A stretch of DNA of 64,000 bases from Rhodobacterales bacterium 52_120_T64 (GCA_002162875.1 MABA01000008.1:186001-250000); one strand, 5' to 3'; positions 17,900 to 28,247 are shown, counted from the first letter of the stretch. Numbers and translations are program-made. The notes: generated by a model from the letters alone, not told the origin.

Positions 17900-20801
17900 G
17901 GCGCAAACAACACCACGCGTTTTTGCCCTACCTACAGGCGTAGATTTCTCGCAAGAATTTGTTAACGGTTTGCTGTCGCGCCTGGAGGGTCAACCGCCCG
18001 AAGCCTTGGCCAAGGTCGTAATCTATGTGAACACCCGTCGTTCGGCGCGCGGGATCGAAGCGATTTTGGCAAGTAACGGAGCGCGTCTATTGCCGGAGAT
18101 TCGCGTAGTGACGGATTTAGCGCAGGATCCTGCCATCCCGCTGGCAGCACCTATTCCGGCATTGCGCCGCAAGTTGATTATCGCACGTTTGGTGGCCGCG
18201 TTTATCGAACAACAACCCGATGTAGCACCACAATCAGCCGTGTTCGACCTTACGGATAGCTTAGGCGATTTGCTCGACAGTTTTCAAGGTGACGGGCTGG
18301 TGATGGATGCGCTGGCGGATATCGAAGTTGGTGGGCAATCTGAGCATTGGGAGAGGTCAAAAAAATTCCTCGAGATTCTGAACGAGTATTGGAACAACCA
18401 CCGTCCCGAAAATGCGCTCGACGCTGAAGAGCGCCAACGGGCGGTGGCCGAAGGTTATGCCACGCTGTGGGCCAAGTTCCCGCCAAAGTATCCAGTTATT
18501 GTGGCAGGCTCGACGGGTTCACGCGGGGCAACGGCAGTGTTTATGCAGGCGGTTGCCAAGCTTCCACAGGGCGCAGTAGTGCTGCCCGGTTTTGACTATG
18601 ACACTCCGCCGGAAGCGTGGGATGCGATGGCAGAAGACCACCCGCAATACGGGTTTGGGTATTTGGCTACATTCTTGGACTTCCCGATTGATCCGCCCAG
18701 CTGGACAGAGGTTTCGCCGGTGAAGCATTCCCGAAATAAATTGGTTTCGCTGGCTATGCGACCTGCACCTGTGACGGATCAATGGCTGCAGGAAGGACCG
18801 CGTTTAGCATCAGATCTACCCGACGCCTGCGAGGGTATGACCTTGATCGAAGCGTCAAGTCAACGGGCCGAGGCAGAGGCGATTGCGATACGTTTACGTC
18901 GTGCGGCCGACGAAGGACAAAAGGCCGCATTGGTCACACCCGATCGGGTTTTGGCGCGGCGTGTTGCGTCAGTTCTGTCGCGTTGGGATATTTCGCCAGA
19001 CGATTCTGCCGGGCGTCCTTTGCCATTGACCCCGCCCGGGGTATTTTTGCGCCGTTTGGTGGCCTTGGTCGGTTCACATTTGACACCTGAAGGGTTGTTA
19101 GCGATTTTGAAACATCCGCTTTGTGGGGGGGTGGCGGGGCGCTCCGAACACTTGCAAATGACGCGCAAACTGGAACTTGAAATGCTTCGAGGCGGGGCCC
19201 CGTTTATCGATTGGGCCGAGTTGACCGCTTGGGCTGAAAAAGCGGATGCGACCAACTGGATCGACACTATCCATGCCGCATTGTTACCGCTTCTTAACGC
19301 TGCGCCAGAGATGCATTTGTCTGACTGGATTACGTTGCACCGCGACATCGCAGAGCGATTGTCCGGTGGTTTGGATGAGCTGGGTCCACTTTGGGAAAAA
19401 GAAGCAGGTGAAGCGGCATTGGAAGCCTTTGCTGCGATGGAGGAGGAAGCTGCATTCGGCAGCGTTATCCCTATCGTGCAATATCGTGCACTGTTCCAAT
19501 CAGTGCTGAACGGGATTGAGGTTCGCAACGAAGCCTATTTGCCCCATCCAAATATCGCAATTCTGGGAACGTTGGAAGCGCGGGTGCAATCGGCTGATCT
19601 GGTTGTTCTGGGCGGGCTGAACGAGGGGATATGGCCCTCTGCGCCACAGCCGGATCCGTGGATGAGCAGGGATATGCGGCGCCAGATCGGATTGCCATTG
19701 CCAGAACGCCGGACTGGATTGTCAGCGCATGACTTCCAGCAGGCGATTGCGGCACGGCAGGTGGTTCTATCGCGTTCTATTCGCGACGGAGACGCGCCGA
19801 CGGTGGCCTCGCGCTGGGTGATACGATTGTTGAATTTGCTGAACGGTCTGGGTCCGGTTGGTATCACCGCGCTGAACGATATGCGGGCGCGGGGGGCGGA
19901 CCTGTTGGCTTTGTCGGAAGCTATGAATTTGCCAGAATGCGAGGTGCTGCCCGCTGTTCGACCTTCCCCCAGTCCACCTGTTTCAGCACGGCCTGATCAG
20001 TTGTCAGTGACGCGGATCGAGACTTTGATCCGCGACCCGTTTACAATTTATGCCGAGAAAGTTTTGAAGCTACGTGCCCTAGATCCGCCCGGAAAAGTGG
20101 CTGACGCACGGGAGCGTGGGACTGCATTGCACAAAGTGTTGGAGGTGTTTGTCGAGCGCACGCAAGAAGGGTTGCCAGAGGATGCGGAAAAAGTTTTCGG
20201 CGATGTCGCGCGCGAAGTTCTGGAAGACCTTGTGCCGTGGCCAAGTGTTCGACGGTTGTGGCTGGCGCGACTTCGAAAAATCGCGGGCTGGTTTGTTGCT
20301 GGTGAACGGGATCGGCGCGAAAGGGCAGGGCTGTTGGCGCAAGAGGCCTCGGGGAAGCGGGCGTTGGGCGGTTTTACGTTGACGGCCAAAGCCGACCGGA
20401 TCGATATGTTGGCGAATGGAAGTTTCGCGATTTATGACTATAAATCAGGAGGGTTGCCGTCAAAAAGGCAGGCGAAAGAGTTTGCTGTTCAATTGCCGCT
20501 AGAAGGTGCGATCGCGCAGGCTGGGGGGTTTGAAGGGATCGCCAAAGGGAAGGTTTCACACCTGGAATTGATCGGATTAGGCGCTGGAGGCAAAGAATTA
20601 TCGCTGGACTTCAGCGACGAGGAAATCAACGAGATTTGGGGCCAACTGGGCGATTTGATACAGGCGTTCGGGTCGGAAAAGCTGGGTTATACGGCACATT
20701 TACGGCCTGAACGGATTCAATATTCCAGCGACTATGATCATCTTGCGAGGTTCGGCGAATGGCAAGATGGCGACGAGTTTGAAGCGGAGGCGATGGAATG
20801 A
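17892..20801 (+). CDS. addB: Double-strand break repair protein AddB
   Basis: A 969-residue subunit of the AddAB helicase-nuclease, the alphaproteobacterial counterpart of RecBCD. The N-terminal region has a degenerate helicase-like fold. The C-terminus carries the RecB-type nuclease: a conserved start at TRIETLIRDPFTIYAEKVL, then KADRIDML and AIYDYKSGG, which supply the D...DxK catalytic residues (about 830-855). The four cysteines of the Fe-S cluster seen in Bacillus AddB are absent, as expected for the alphaproteobacterial type. It overlaps tsaE by eight bases and addA by four (ATGA), indicating one coupled operon. Confidence 0.93.
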   Translation: MFEAQTTPRVFALPTGVDFSQEFVNGLLSRLEGQPPEALAKVVIYVNTRRSARGIEAILASNGARLLPEIRVVTDLAQDPAIPLAAPIPALRRKLIIARLVAAFIEQQPDVAPQSAVFDLTDSLGDLLDSFQGDGLVMDALADIEVGGQSEHWERSKKFLEILNEYWNNHRPENALDAEERQRAVAEGYATLWAKFPPKYPVIVAGSTGSRGATAVFMQAVAKLPQGAVVLPGFDYDTPPEAWDAMAEDHPQYGFGYLATFLDFPIDPPSWTEVSPVKHSRNKLVSLAMRPAPVTDQWLQEGPRLASDLPDACEGMTLIEASSQRAEAEAIAIRLRRAADEGQKAALVTPDRVLARRVASVLSRWDISPDDSAGRPLPLTPPGVFLRRLVALVGSHLTPEGLLAILKHPLCGGVAGRSEHLQMTRKLELEMLRGGAPFIDWAELTAWAEKADATNWIDTIHAALLPLLNAAPEMHLSDWITLHRDIAERLSGGLDELGPLWEKEAGEAALEAFAAMEEEAAFGSVIPIVQYRALFQSVLNGIEVRNEAYLPHPNIAILGTLEARVQSADLVVLGGLNEGIWPSAPQPDPWMSRDMRRQIGLPLPERRTGLSAHDFQQAIAARQVVLSRSIRDGDAPTVASRWVIRLLNLLNGLGPVGITALNDMRARGADLLALSEAMNLPECEVLPAVRPSPSPPVSARPDQLSVTRIETLIRDPFTIYAEKVLKLRALDPPGKVADARERGTALHKVLEVFVERTQEGLPEDAEKVFGDVAREVLEDLVPWPSVRRLWLARLRKIAGWFVAGERDRRERAGLLAQEASGKRALGGFTLTAKADRIDMLANGSFAIYDYKSGGLPSKRQAKEFAVQLPLEGAIAQAGGFEGIAKGKVSHLELIGLGAGGKELSLDFSDEEINEIWGQLGDLIQAFGSEKLGYTAHLRPERIQYSSDYDHLARFGEWQDGDEFEAEAME

Positions 20802-23800
20802 ATGCGATCGACAAAGCTTCGGCGGCGCAGGTGCGGGCGGCAATTCCTGTGAATTCGACATGGGTCTCGGCGAACGCGGGTTCGGGAAAAACACGGGTGC
20901 TGACAAACCGTGTGGCGCGGTTGTTGCTGGCCGGTTGTCCACCCCAAAAAATTCTGTGTTTGACGTATACAAAGGCCGCGGCAGCAGAGATGCAGAATCG
21001 GTTGTTCAGCAGTTTGGGCGCATGGGCGATGAAGCCGGATGATGCGCTGAGAACGGAACTGGAAACGCTAGGCGAGGTTGATCTGGATGCGGATAGGTTA
21101 CGACTGGCACGAACACTGTTCGCCCGTGCGCTGGAAACTCCAGGCGGGTTGAAAATTCAGACGATCCACTCGTTCTGTGGAGGGATATTACGGCGATTTC
21201 CGCTGGAAGCGGGCGTCTCGCCACAGTTCGTCGAAATGGAGGACAGGCAAGCGAAACTGCTACGGGCTGAAATCCTAGAAGAAATCGCGATAGATAACGT
21301 CGCTGTTTTTGACAGTATCGCGTGGCATCTGACCGGCGACGATACGGAGGGATTACTGGACGGCATCTTGAAGCTGCGAGGTGGATTCGGCACGTTTGAT
21401 GCAGACATAGTCGCCCAAGAGCTGGGGCATGTCTCTGGACTGACGGACGAAGGTATTTTGGCGTCAGTAATGCAGGGATTGGATGATGGCGATATAGATC
21501 GGCTAGCGAAGGCTATGGCGGCTGGCGCTACGACAGACCAGAAGCACTCGGTCAAGATATATCAAGGCATGAAAGTTGGCGCCAGCGAGGCGTTGGATTT
21601 GTATGAAGCAGTGTTTCTGAAGCTGGACGGGGAACCGCGCGTGGGGTCTTTTCCGACGAAAAAGGTGAAAGACGCAAATCCCTGGGTGCCTGAAATATTG
21701 GATGATCTAAAGGCAAAAATGGTGATTGCGCGGGATCAGCGGTTGGCACGCCAAGCGTTTGAACGCGCGCGCGCACTGCATGGTTTCGCAGGCGAATTTC
21801 TCGGACGGTATGACCGGCGTAAAGCGCTGTTGGGCAAGTTGGACTTTGAGGACTTAATCGAAAAGACACGGGCATTGTTGGGGCGCTCTAACATGGCAGC
21901 CTGGGTTTTGTATCGATTGGACGGCGGCATCGATCACATTCTGGTGGACGAAGCGCAAGACACCTCACCTGCGCAATGGGATATCGTTCGGATCTTGGCG
22001 GAGGAGTTCCATGCAGGCGCAGAGGATCGCGAAACCCCGAGAACCGTGTTTGTTGTGGGCGACGAAAAACAGTCGATCTATTCGTTTCAGGGGGCCGATC
22101 CGAAAGCCTTCGGAGAGATGCGGACGCTGTTTCTGGATCGGCTCGCACAGGTTGCACAAACGTTGCATCAAACCGAGCTGTTGTATTCATTCCGATCCGC
22201 AACGCCTGTGTTGGCGGTGGTGGACAACGTGTTCACCGGAGATGCCCGCGATGGCTTGGAAGGTGAAATTTTGCACCGTGCCGTGAAGGCCGATTTGCCT
22301 GGGCGCGTGGAACTTTGGCCATTTGTGGAGAAGCCTGAGAAGCCCGAAGAGAACCCTTGGTATATGCCGGTGGATTCGCGAACGCCGGACGATCCGCGAC
22401 TGGTTTTAGCTGAGGCTGTGGCCGTACGTGTGGCGGGGTTGATCAAGTCGCGGCACGAATTGCCGGGGTCTGGGCGCGCGGTTTCGGCGCGAGACTTTTT
22501 GATTTTGGTGCAAAGCCGCGGGCCGTTATTTCATGCGATCATCAAGGGATTGAAGGCACATGGCGTCGATGTGGCTGGTGCTGACCGGCTGAAGATTGTC
22601 GAAGAGATGGCGGTTAAGGATTTGCTAGCGTTGTTGCAGTTCTTGGCCACACCAGAAGATGATTTGTCGTTGGCGGCGGCGTTGCGATCACCACTGTTTG
22701 GCCTGTCTGAACGGGGTTTATACAAGTTGGCGCAAGGGCGAAAAGGCACGTTGTGGCAATCGCTGTGGGCACATCGCGAAGATTGGCCAGACGTTGTGGA
22801 GACGCTCGATAAGCTGCAAGGGCAAGCGGATTTTTTGCGGCCATACGATTTGTTGGAGCAGGTGTTAACAAAATATGACGGTCGACGTCGTTTGGTAGCG
22901 CGGCTTGGGCATGAGGCAGAGGACGGAATTGACGAATTGTTAACTCAATCATTGCACTATGAAAGTGTTGAAGCGCCGTTGCTGACTGGTTTTCTGGGTT
23001 GGATTAATTCCGATGAGGTCGAAGTTAAGCGTCAGATGGATGCTGCAGGAGACCGCGTTCGGGTGATGACGGTTCATGGGGCAAAGGGGCTGGAAGCACC
23101 GATTGTGATTTTGCCAGATACAACGAAACGGGCGGAGGGGCTGCATGCCCCGCAAGTCGTTTCACTACACGGTTTGCCGGTATGGCGTGCTGGAAAATCG
23201 CCAAAAGCGATAGCGGCGGTTGAGGAATTTCGAAAACAGCTAGTTCGTGAAGAGGCGCGACGATTGCTATATGTGGCCCTGACACGTGCAGAGCAATGGC
23301 TGATAGTTTGTGGGGCAGGCACGTTAGGTAAGGACGGCGAAAACTGGTTTCAAAGGGTCGAAGCGGCGATGCGTGCGAGCGGCGCCGAGGCGACCTCTCC
23401 GCCCGATGGGCTGTCGGGAGAGGCGCTGGTGTTGGACCATAGATGGAGTAATGAATCCGTCGATACGAAAGCGAAAGTAGCCGCCGGTAAAGCAACATTG
23501 CCGGAATATATGCAGTCGCCTGCACCATTGCCGGAACGCGCGGACAAGATGGTCGCGCCGTCGCAATTAGGTGGTGCGCATGCTTTGGCAGGCGAGGGGG
23601 ATGACGAGCAGACTGCGATGAAGCGTGGCAGCCAAATTCACCTTTTGTTAGAAGTATTGCCAGATATTGCGAAGGAAGATCACGCCGAAGCGGCCCAACG
23701 ACTGCTGGATGCGGAGGATTGGAAAGACGTGCTTGCAGAGGTGCAAGGAGTGCTGGAAGCACCAGATTTGGCTGATGTTTTTGCAGAAGACGTGTTGGTC

Positions 23801-24109
23801 GAAGTGCCAGTCACGGCAGAAATCGCTGAACTGAATGGCGCACGGATTTTGGGCCGGATCGATAGGTTAGTGATATCTGATGCGGAAGTGCTGGCCATTG
23901 ATTTTAAATCTAATCGGCAAATTCCTGATACAGCGGCGGAAACTCCGGAAGCGGTTTTGCGACAGATGGGGGCATATCGCGCCGCACTGGCACAGATTTA
24001 TCCAGGACGGCTGGTGAAAACTGCAATTGTCTGGACGCATCGCGCAAAATTGATGGAATTGCCGGAAAAAGTAACCTCGGACGCTCTGTCGCGGGCGGCT
24101 TCGTCTTGA
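20798..24109 (+). CDS. addA: Double-strand break repair helicase AddA
   Basis: A 1103-residue UvrD-type helicase fused to a RecB-type nuclease. With AddB it resects DNA ends and loads RecA. Visible: Walker A ANAGSGKTRVL (residues 25-35), the TYTKAAAAEM motif Ia, Walker B HILVDEAQDTSPAQW (about 380), VVGDEKQSIYSFQGADP (motif III), VMTVHGAKGLEAPIV (motif V) and LLYVALTRAEQWL (motif VI). The C-terminal nuclease has GRIDRL and LAIDFKSNR (about 1018-1035). Full length, no frameshift. The start overlaps addB in ATGA. Confidence 0.96.
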   Translation: MNAIDKASAAQVRAAIPVNSTWVSANAGSGKTRVLTNRVARLLLAGCPPQKILCLTYTKAAAAEMQNRLFSSLGAWAMKPDDALRTELETLGEVDLDADRLRLARTLFARALETPGGLKIQTIHSFCGGILRRFPLEAGVSPQFVEMEDRQAKLLRAEILEEIAIDNVAVFDSIAWHLTGDDTEGLLDGILKLRGGFGTFDADIVAQELGHVSGLTDEGILASVMQGLDDGDIDRLAKAMAAGATTDQKHSVKIYQGMKVGASEALDLYEAVFLKLDGEPRVGSFPTKKVKDANPWVPEILDDLKAKMVIARDQRLARQAFERARALHGFAGEFLGRYDRRKALLGKLDFEDLIEKTRALLGRSNMAAWVLYRLDGGIDHILVDEAQDTSPAQWDIVRILAEEFHAGAEDRETPRTVFVVGDEKQSIYSFQGADPKAFGEMRTLFLDRLAQVAQTLHQTELLYSFRSATPVLAVVDNVFTGDARDGLEGEILHRAVKADLPGRVELWPFVEKPEKPEENPWYMPVDSRTPDDPRLVLAEAVAVRVAGLIKSRHELPGSGRAVSARDFLILVQSRGPLFHAIIKGLKAHGVDVAGADRLKIVEEMAVKDLLALLQFLATPEDDLSLAAALRSPLFGLSERGLYKLAQGRKGTLWQSLWAHREDWPDVVETLDKLQGQADFLRPYDLLEQVLTKYDGRRRLVARLGHEAEDGIDELLTQSLHYESVEAPLLTGFLGWINSDEVEVKRQMDAAGDRVRVMTVHGAKGLEAPIVILPDTTKRAEGLHAPQVVSLHGLPVWRAGKSPKAIAAVEEFRKQLVREEARRLLYVALTRAEQWLIVCGAGTLGKDGENWFQRVEAAMRASGAEATSPPDGLSGEALVLDHRWSNESVDTKAKVAAGKATLPEYMQSPAPLPERADKMVAPSQLGGAHALAGEGDDEQTAMKRGSQIHLLLEVLPDIAKEDHAEAAQRLLDAEDWKDVLAEVQGVLEAPDLADVFAEDVLVEVPVTAEIAELNGARILGRIDRLVISDAEVLAIDFKSNRQIPDTAAETPEAVLRQMGAYRAALAQIYPGRLVKTAIVWTHRAKLMELPEKVTSDALSRAASS

Positions 24110-24172
24110 CGGTTCACGCATGCGTACCTAGTTTACAACCAGACACGAAAATGCTTGATCAGGAGAAGCCAG

Positions 24173-24493
24173 ATGGCAACCGTTACAGTTACAGATGCGA
24201 CATTCGAAGCCGAAGTCGTTAATTCCGATATTCCCGTAATCGTTGATTTCTGGGCAGAATGGTGTGGCCCATGCAAACAGATCGGGCCAGCTCTAGAAGA
24301 GTTGTCCGATGAGTATGCCGGTAAAATCAAAATTGCTAAAGTGAATGTTGATGACAACCCGAGCTCTCCGAGCCAACTGGGTGTTCGTGGCATTCCTGCA
24401 TTGTTTATGTTCAGCGGCGGCAAAGTTGTGTCGAACAAAACTGGTGCGGCCCCTAAGGCCAACCTGAAAAGCTGGATTGAAGAAAGCATCTGA
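24173..24493 (+). CDS. trxA: Thioredoxin
   Basis: A 106-residue cytosolic thioredoxin with the redox centre WCGPC (C31/C34), the buried Asp in VDFWAEW and the cis-Pro loop RGIPALFMF. It reduces protein disulfides with electrons from thioredoxin reductase and feeds ribonucleotide reductase and peroxiredoxins. ATG 24173 has AGGAG 7-8 bases upstream; a longer start at 24155 is not supported. It follows addA by 63 bases, the conserved alphaproteobacterial arrangement, and is closed by a strong terminator. Confidence 0.96.
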   Translation: MATVTVTDATFEAEVVNSDIPVIVDFWAEWCGPCKQIGPALEELSDEYAGKIKIAKVNVDDNPSSPSQLGVRGIPALFMFSGGKVVSNKTGAAPKANLKSWIEESI

Positions 24494-24514
24494 TTGGTTT
24501 CACAGATTTTCGAA

Positions 24515-24545
24515 AGGGTCGCGGCATTGTCGCGGCCCTTTTTCG
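24515..24545 (+). terminator. Rho-independent terminator after trxA
   Basis: AGGGTCGCGGC (24515-24525) and GTCGCGGCCCT (24529-24539) form an 11-bp stem with two G-T pairs and an ATT loop, followed directly by a T-run (24539-24543). It ends the tsaE-addB-addA-trxA unit and separates it from the next operon. Confidence 0.9.
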
Positions 24546-24618
24546 TTTCTGGGGTTTCGCAACCTGAAATTCTATGATCGAGTGACGCTAAAGAACCCGT
24601 TTGTGTCGAGGCGATCAT

Positions 24619-26301
24619 ATGAACAACAATCTAAAAACCGGTGGCCAGGTGTTGGTCGATTGCCTGCAGGTGCAAGGTGTGACGCGGGCGTTCGGTGTGC
24701 CGGGCGAAAGCTATCTGGCGGTGCTTGACGCGCTGCACGACGTGCCCGAAATCGAACTGATAGGCAACCGGAATGAGGGTGGTGCTGCCTATATGGCAGC
24801 GGCTCATGGACAGCTAACCGGACAACCCGGAATTTGCTTTGTGACGCGCGGTCCGGGGGCAACGAATGCGTCCATAGGGGTGCACACGGCGATGCAAGGC
24901 TCAACCCCCATGATCCTTTTCGTTGGGCAGGTCGGTACTGATATGAAAGGCCGCGAGGCATTTCAGGAGATTGATTATAAAGCGTATTTCGGCACTGTTG
25001 CGAAATGGGTGGCCGAAATTGATGATGTCGATCGCATTCCTGAAATCATGGCCCGAGCGTTTTCTACGGCACTTTCAGGCCGGCCTGGCCCAGTTGTTAT
25101 CGCGCTGCCGGAAGATGTGCTGACTGATTTTACCAGCGCTAATGCGGGTCCCAAAGTGGTGGTGCCTGAGGCTTCGGCTAGCGCATTTGCGGTTGCACGA
25201 ATTCAAGAAGTACTGGCAGGTGCGCAAAAGCCGCTGGTAATCGTCGGCGGTGGCGGTTGGAACGGCGCGGGTCGAGCGGCGTTCAGGCAGTTTGTTGAGG
25301 CGAACCACTTGCCTGTGGCATGTGCATTTCGGTTTCAGGATATTCTGGACAACAACTCGCCAAGTTACATCGGTGATGCGGGGCTGGGAAAATCTGAAGC
25401 AATGCTGAAGGCGTTGAACGAAGCGGACGTGATTTTTGCGGTGAATATTCGGTTCGGGGAAAATACAACCGACGCTTATAAGTTGTTTGATGTGCCAAAC
25501 ATGAAGGCGACATTGATTCACAGCCATATTTCGGATGACGAATTGAACACGATCTATACGGCAGATTTGCCCGTGCATGCTGGCCCGAACGAACTGTTCG
25601 CGAAGCTGAGCGATACAGTTGTCGAGGCTTCTTGGGCCGAAAATACGCAAGCGGCGCGTGCTGCATTTCTGACATCAATTGAAATACCTGAACAACCAGG
25701 TGGCGTCGACATGGGGAGCGTCATTCGTTTCCTTCAGGATGATCTGCCAGAAGATGTGATACTGACTAACGGTGCGGGAAACTTCGCGATTTGGCACAAC
25801 AAGTGCTTCTTATATGGTGACAAGGCGCGATTGCTGGGTCCACAATCCGGTGCGATGGGTTATGGCCTGCCTGCCGCGATTGCTGCGAAGGCCGAACATC
25901 CTGATCGCATGGTTGTTTGTATCGCGGGTGACGGGGATTTCCAGATGAACTGTCAAGAGTTGGGCGCGGCCATGCAACACGGGATTGCTCCGATTGTGCT
26001 GATTGTAAACAATGGCACCTATGGCACGATTCGTATGCATCAGGAACGTACCTATCCCGAACGCGTGAGTTTTACCGATATCAAAAACCCCGACTTTGTG
26101 GCGCTAGCAAAAGCATACGAGTTCCAAGCGGAACAAGTCACTAAAACCGATCAATTCGCCGATGCTTTCGCGCGGGCGAAGCAATCCAAAACCGGTGCAG
26201 TGCTAGAACTGATTGTTAGTGCAGAATCTCTTACCCCACGTGCGACGCTATCGGATTTGCGCGCGCTGGGGCTTGCTAAATCGGAGGCCGAAAATGGCTG
26301 A
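24619..26301 (+). CDS. Thiamine-pyrophosphate enzyme, acetolactate-synthase-like large subunit
   Basis: A 560-residue ThDP enzyme with the usual three domains. The ThDP-activating Glu lies in GNRNEGGAAYMA (near residue 50), the PYR-domain block is GQPGICFVTRGPGATNA, and the ThDP/Mg motif GDGDFQM begins about residue 437 and ends with NNGTYG. The overall layout is of the IlvB/acetolactate synthase family, but no small regulatory subunit (IlvN) is near, and the gene heads a catabolic-looking operon, so a different 2-keto-acid reaction is likely. ATG 24619 has GAGG seven bases upstream. The stop overlaps the next start by eight bases. Confidence 0.85.
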   Translation: MNNNLKTGGQVLVDCLQVQGVTRAFGVPGESYLAVLDALHDVPEIELIGNRNEGGAAYMAAAHGQLTGQPGICFVTRGPGATNASIGVHTAMQGSTPMILFVGQVGTDMKGREAFQEIDYKAYFGTVAKWVAEIDDVDRIPEIMARAFSTALSGRPGPVVIALPEDVLTDFTSANAGPKVVVPEASASAFAVARIQEVLAGAQKPLVIVGGGGWNGAGRAAFRQFVEANHLPVACAFRFQDILDNNSPSYIGDAGLGKSEAMLKALNEADVIFAVNIRFGENTTDAYKLFDVPNMKATLIHSHISDDELNTIYTADLPVHAGPNELFAKLSDTVVEASWAENTQAARAAFLTSIEIPEQPGGVDMGSVIRFLQDDLPEDVILTNGAGNFAIWHNKCFLYGDKARLLGPQSGAMGYGLPAAIAAKAEHPDRMVVCIAGDGDFQMNCQELGAAMQHGIAPIVLIVNNGTYGTIRMHQERTYPERVSFTDIKNPDFVALAKAYEFQAEQVTKTDQFADAFARAKQSKTGAVLELIVSAESLTPRATLSDLRALGLAKSEAENG

Positions 26302-27115
26302 ATTTAACCGTATCTTAATCACCGGCGCGGCCGGTAGTCTTGGCACATATCTGCGCCACGGTCTGAAACACCTTACCACCCATATGCGTCTAGTGGATCG
26401 TGTGGAGATGGGCGAAGCCCTTGAGGGAGAGGAGCTGATCGTCATGGACCTTTCCGACCGTGAAGCTGCGCTGGAAATCACCAAAGACGTGGACATCATC
26501 ATTCATTTTGCTGGCGTTCCACGCGAACAAAGTTTCGATGAGATCATGACAGATACGATCCCTGCTGCGTATCATATGTACGAAGGTGCGCGGCTTCATG
26601 GGGTGAAGCGGGTGGTTTATGCCAGCTCTATCCATGCCGTTGGTTTTGCCGAAGTGGATAGCGTGCCGGATACAGAAAACCGCCATCGTCCGGATACCTT
26701 TTACGGTATGACCAAGTGCTTTATCGAAGACCTCGGGTCGCTTTACTGGGATAAATGGGGAATTGAATCGGTGAACTTGCGGATTTGTTCCTGCTTTCCT
26801 GAACCAGCTGATCGCCGGATGTTGTGGAGCTGGTTAAGCTTTGACGATTGTGTGCGGTTGACAGAGGCCGCGATGACCACACCACGAGTGGCTTTTTCGG
26901 TAATTTACGGCACGTCTGACAATGCCCAAAGAGCGGTTTCAAACGACAGGGCGACACATATCGGATATCGCCCGAAGGACAGTGCGGATGGGTATGTGGA
27001 AAACATCCTCGCGACCACAGATCGCCAAGACCCTAACGCTCGTGTCGCACGGGTTGTAGGCGGCTGGTTTACCAACCACCCGCATCCAGACGATGAAACG
27101 ACCGATGAAAGCTGA
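26294..27115 (+). CDS. NAD-dependent epimerase/dehydratase family, uronate-dehydrogenase-like
   Basis: A 273-residue SDR protein. ATG 26294, with TCGGAGG before it, overlaps the preceding gene by eight bases. The NAD-binding TGAAGSLG motif is at residues 10-17, the Ser of the triad in YASSIHAVG, and YGMTK supplies Tyr137 and Lys141. The block around residues 160-180 (RICSCFPEPADRRML, then WLSFDDCVRL) closely matches bacterial uronate dehydrogenases, which oxidise galacturonate or glucuronate to the aldarolactone. It is shorter in the substrate loop than epimerases. The substrate in this operon remains uncertain, since no other hexuronate gene is present. Confidence 0.8.
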   Translation: MAEFNRILITGAAGSLGTYLRHGLKHLTTHMRLVDRVEMGEALEGEELIVMDLSDREAALEITKDVDIIIHFAGVPREQSFDEIMTDTIPAAYHMYEGARLHGVKRVVYASSIHAVGFAEVDSVPDTENRHRPDTFYGMTKCFIEDLGSLYWDKWGIESVNLRICSCFPEPADRRMLWSWLSFDDCVRLTEAAMTTPRVAFSVIYGTSDNAQRAVSNDRATHIGYRPKDSADGYVENILATTDRQDPNARVARVVGGWFTNHPHPDDETTDES

Positions 27116-28247
27116 TGTTGTTATATGTGGCGGCGCTGTCATGGGCAGCGCGGTCGCATACTTCCTGAAGGAACTTGGGTTCGACGGGTCGGTGTTGGTG
27201 ATAGAGCGGGATGGAAGCTATGCGCAATCCTCCACCGCCTTGTCGGCCAGCGGTATTAGGCAACAGTTTTCCAGCCCGTTGAACGTGAAAATCAGCCAGT
27301 TCGGGGCGGAGTTCATTAAGGGGGCTAACGGTCGCTGGGGCGTAGACTTGAACCTACAAGAAAACGGGTATTTGTATCTGGCAAGCACGCCCGGCGGGGC
27401 ACAAATATTGCGCGAGAACCATGAGACGCAAGTTGGCGCCGGCGCGGACGTGGCGTTGATGGAAGGCGCAGAACTGGCCGAACGCTTCCCGCATTTGCGA
27501 CTTGACGATATCGTGCTTGGCGCCCATGGGCAGGCTAACGAGGGCTGGTTCGACGGTGTCGGGCTGATGCAGGGTTTGCGCACAGGTGAATATATTCAGG
27601 ACGAGGTTGTTGGACTTGATCTGACAAACGGCAAGGTTTCCAAGGTTAAACTGGCCTCGGGGCGCGCGGTGGAATGCGGTGTTTTTGTCAACGCTGCAGG
27701 GCCACGCGCGGCAGTTGTAGCGGCGATGGCCGGAATAGATATTCCGGTGGAGGCGCGTAAGCGCACGAACTTCCTTTTTGACTGTATGGACGCGCCAGCC
27801 GGCGATTTGCCGCTTATGATAGACCCGACAGGGGTTTGGTGCCGACCCGAAGGTAAACATTTCCTAACGGCGTGTGTGCCTGCGGATGACCCTGTGGTGG
27901 ATTTTGACGACTTCGAGCCGCGCCATGGCGAATTTGAGGACATCATCTGGCCAGCCCTCGCGGCGCGTTCAGAAAACTTCGAGGCGATAAAACCATTGCG
28001 GTTCTGGTCGGGGCATTACGCCTATAATACACTGGACCAAAATGCAGTAATTGGCCCACACTCAGAGATCCGGAACTTCCTATTCGCCAACGGCTTTTCA
28101 GGGCATGGATTGCAGCAATCCCCGGCAGTCGGGCGTGCCTTGGCGGAGTGGATTTGTTTTGGCGAATACAGAAGCCTTGATTTTGCCCCGTTGGGGTTCG
28201 AGCGCATTGAAACGAAGATCCCGCTATTGGAAAGATGCGTGATATGA
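27105..28247 (+). CDS. FAD-dependent amine/amino-acid oxidoreductase, DAO family
   Basis: A 380-residue protein of the D-amino-acid oxidase/sarcosine oxidase fold. The FAD-binding VVICGGAVMGSAVAYFL follows the start directly. The block ALSASGIRQQFSSPLNVKISQ and the C-terminal FANGFSGHGLQQSPAVGRALAEW are typical of sarcosine-oxidase-beta-like enzymes. Members oxidise secondary amines or amino acids with release of H2O2 or transfer of electrons to a carrier. Starts at 27093 and 27105 are both possible; I used 27105 because the fold begins there. It overlaps the dehydrogenase gene upstream and the GNAT gene downstream, so all are coupled. Confidence 0.83.
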   Translation: MKADVVICGGAVMGSAVAYFLKELGFDGSVLVIERDGSYAQSSTALSASGIRQQFSSPLNVKISQFGAEFIKGANGRWGVDLNLQENGYLYLASTPGGAQILRENHETQVGAGADVALMEGAELAERFPHLRLDDIVLGAHGQANEGWFDGVGLMQGLRTGEYIQDEVVGLDLTNGKVSKVKLASGRAVECGVFVNAAGPRAAVVAAMAGIDIPVEARKRTNFLFDCMDAPAGDLPLMIDPTGVWCRPEGKHFLTACVPADDPVVDFDDFEPRHGEFEDIIWPALAARSENFEAIKPLRFWSGHYAYNTLDQNAVIGPHSEIRNFLFANGFSGHGLQQSPAVGRALAEWICFGEYRSLDFAPLGFERIETKIPLLERCVI

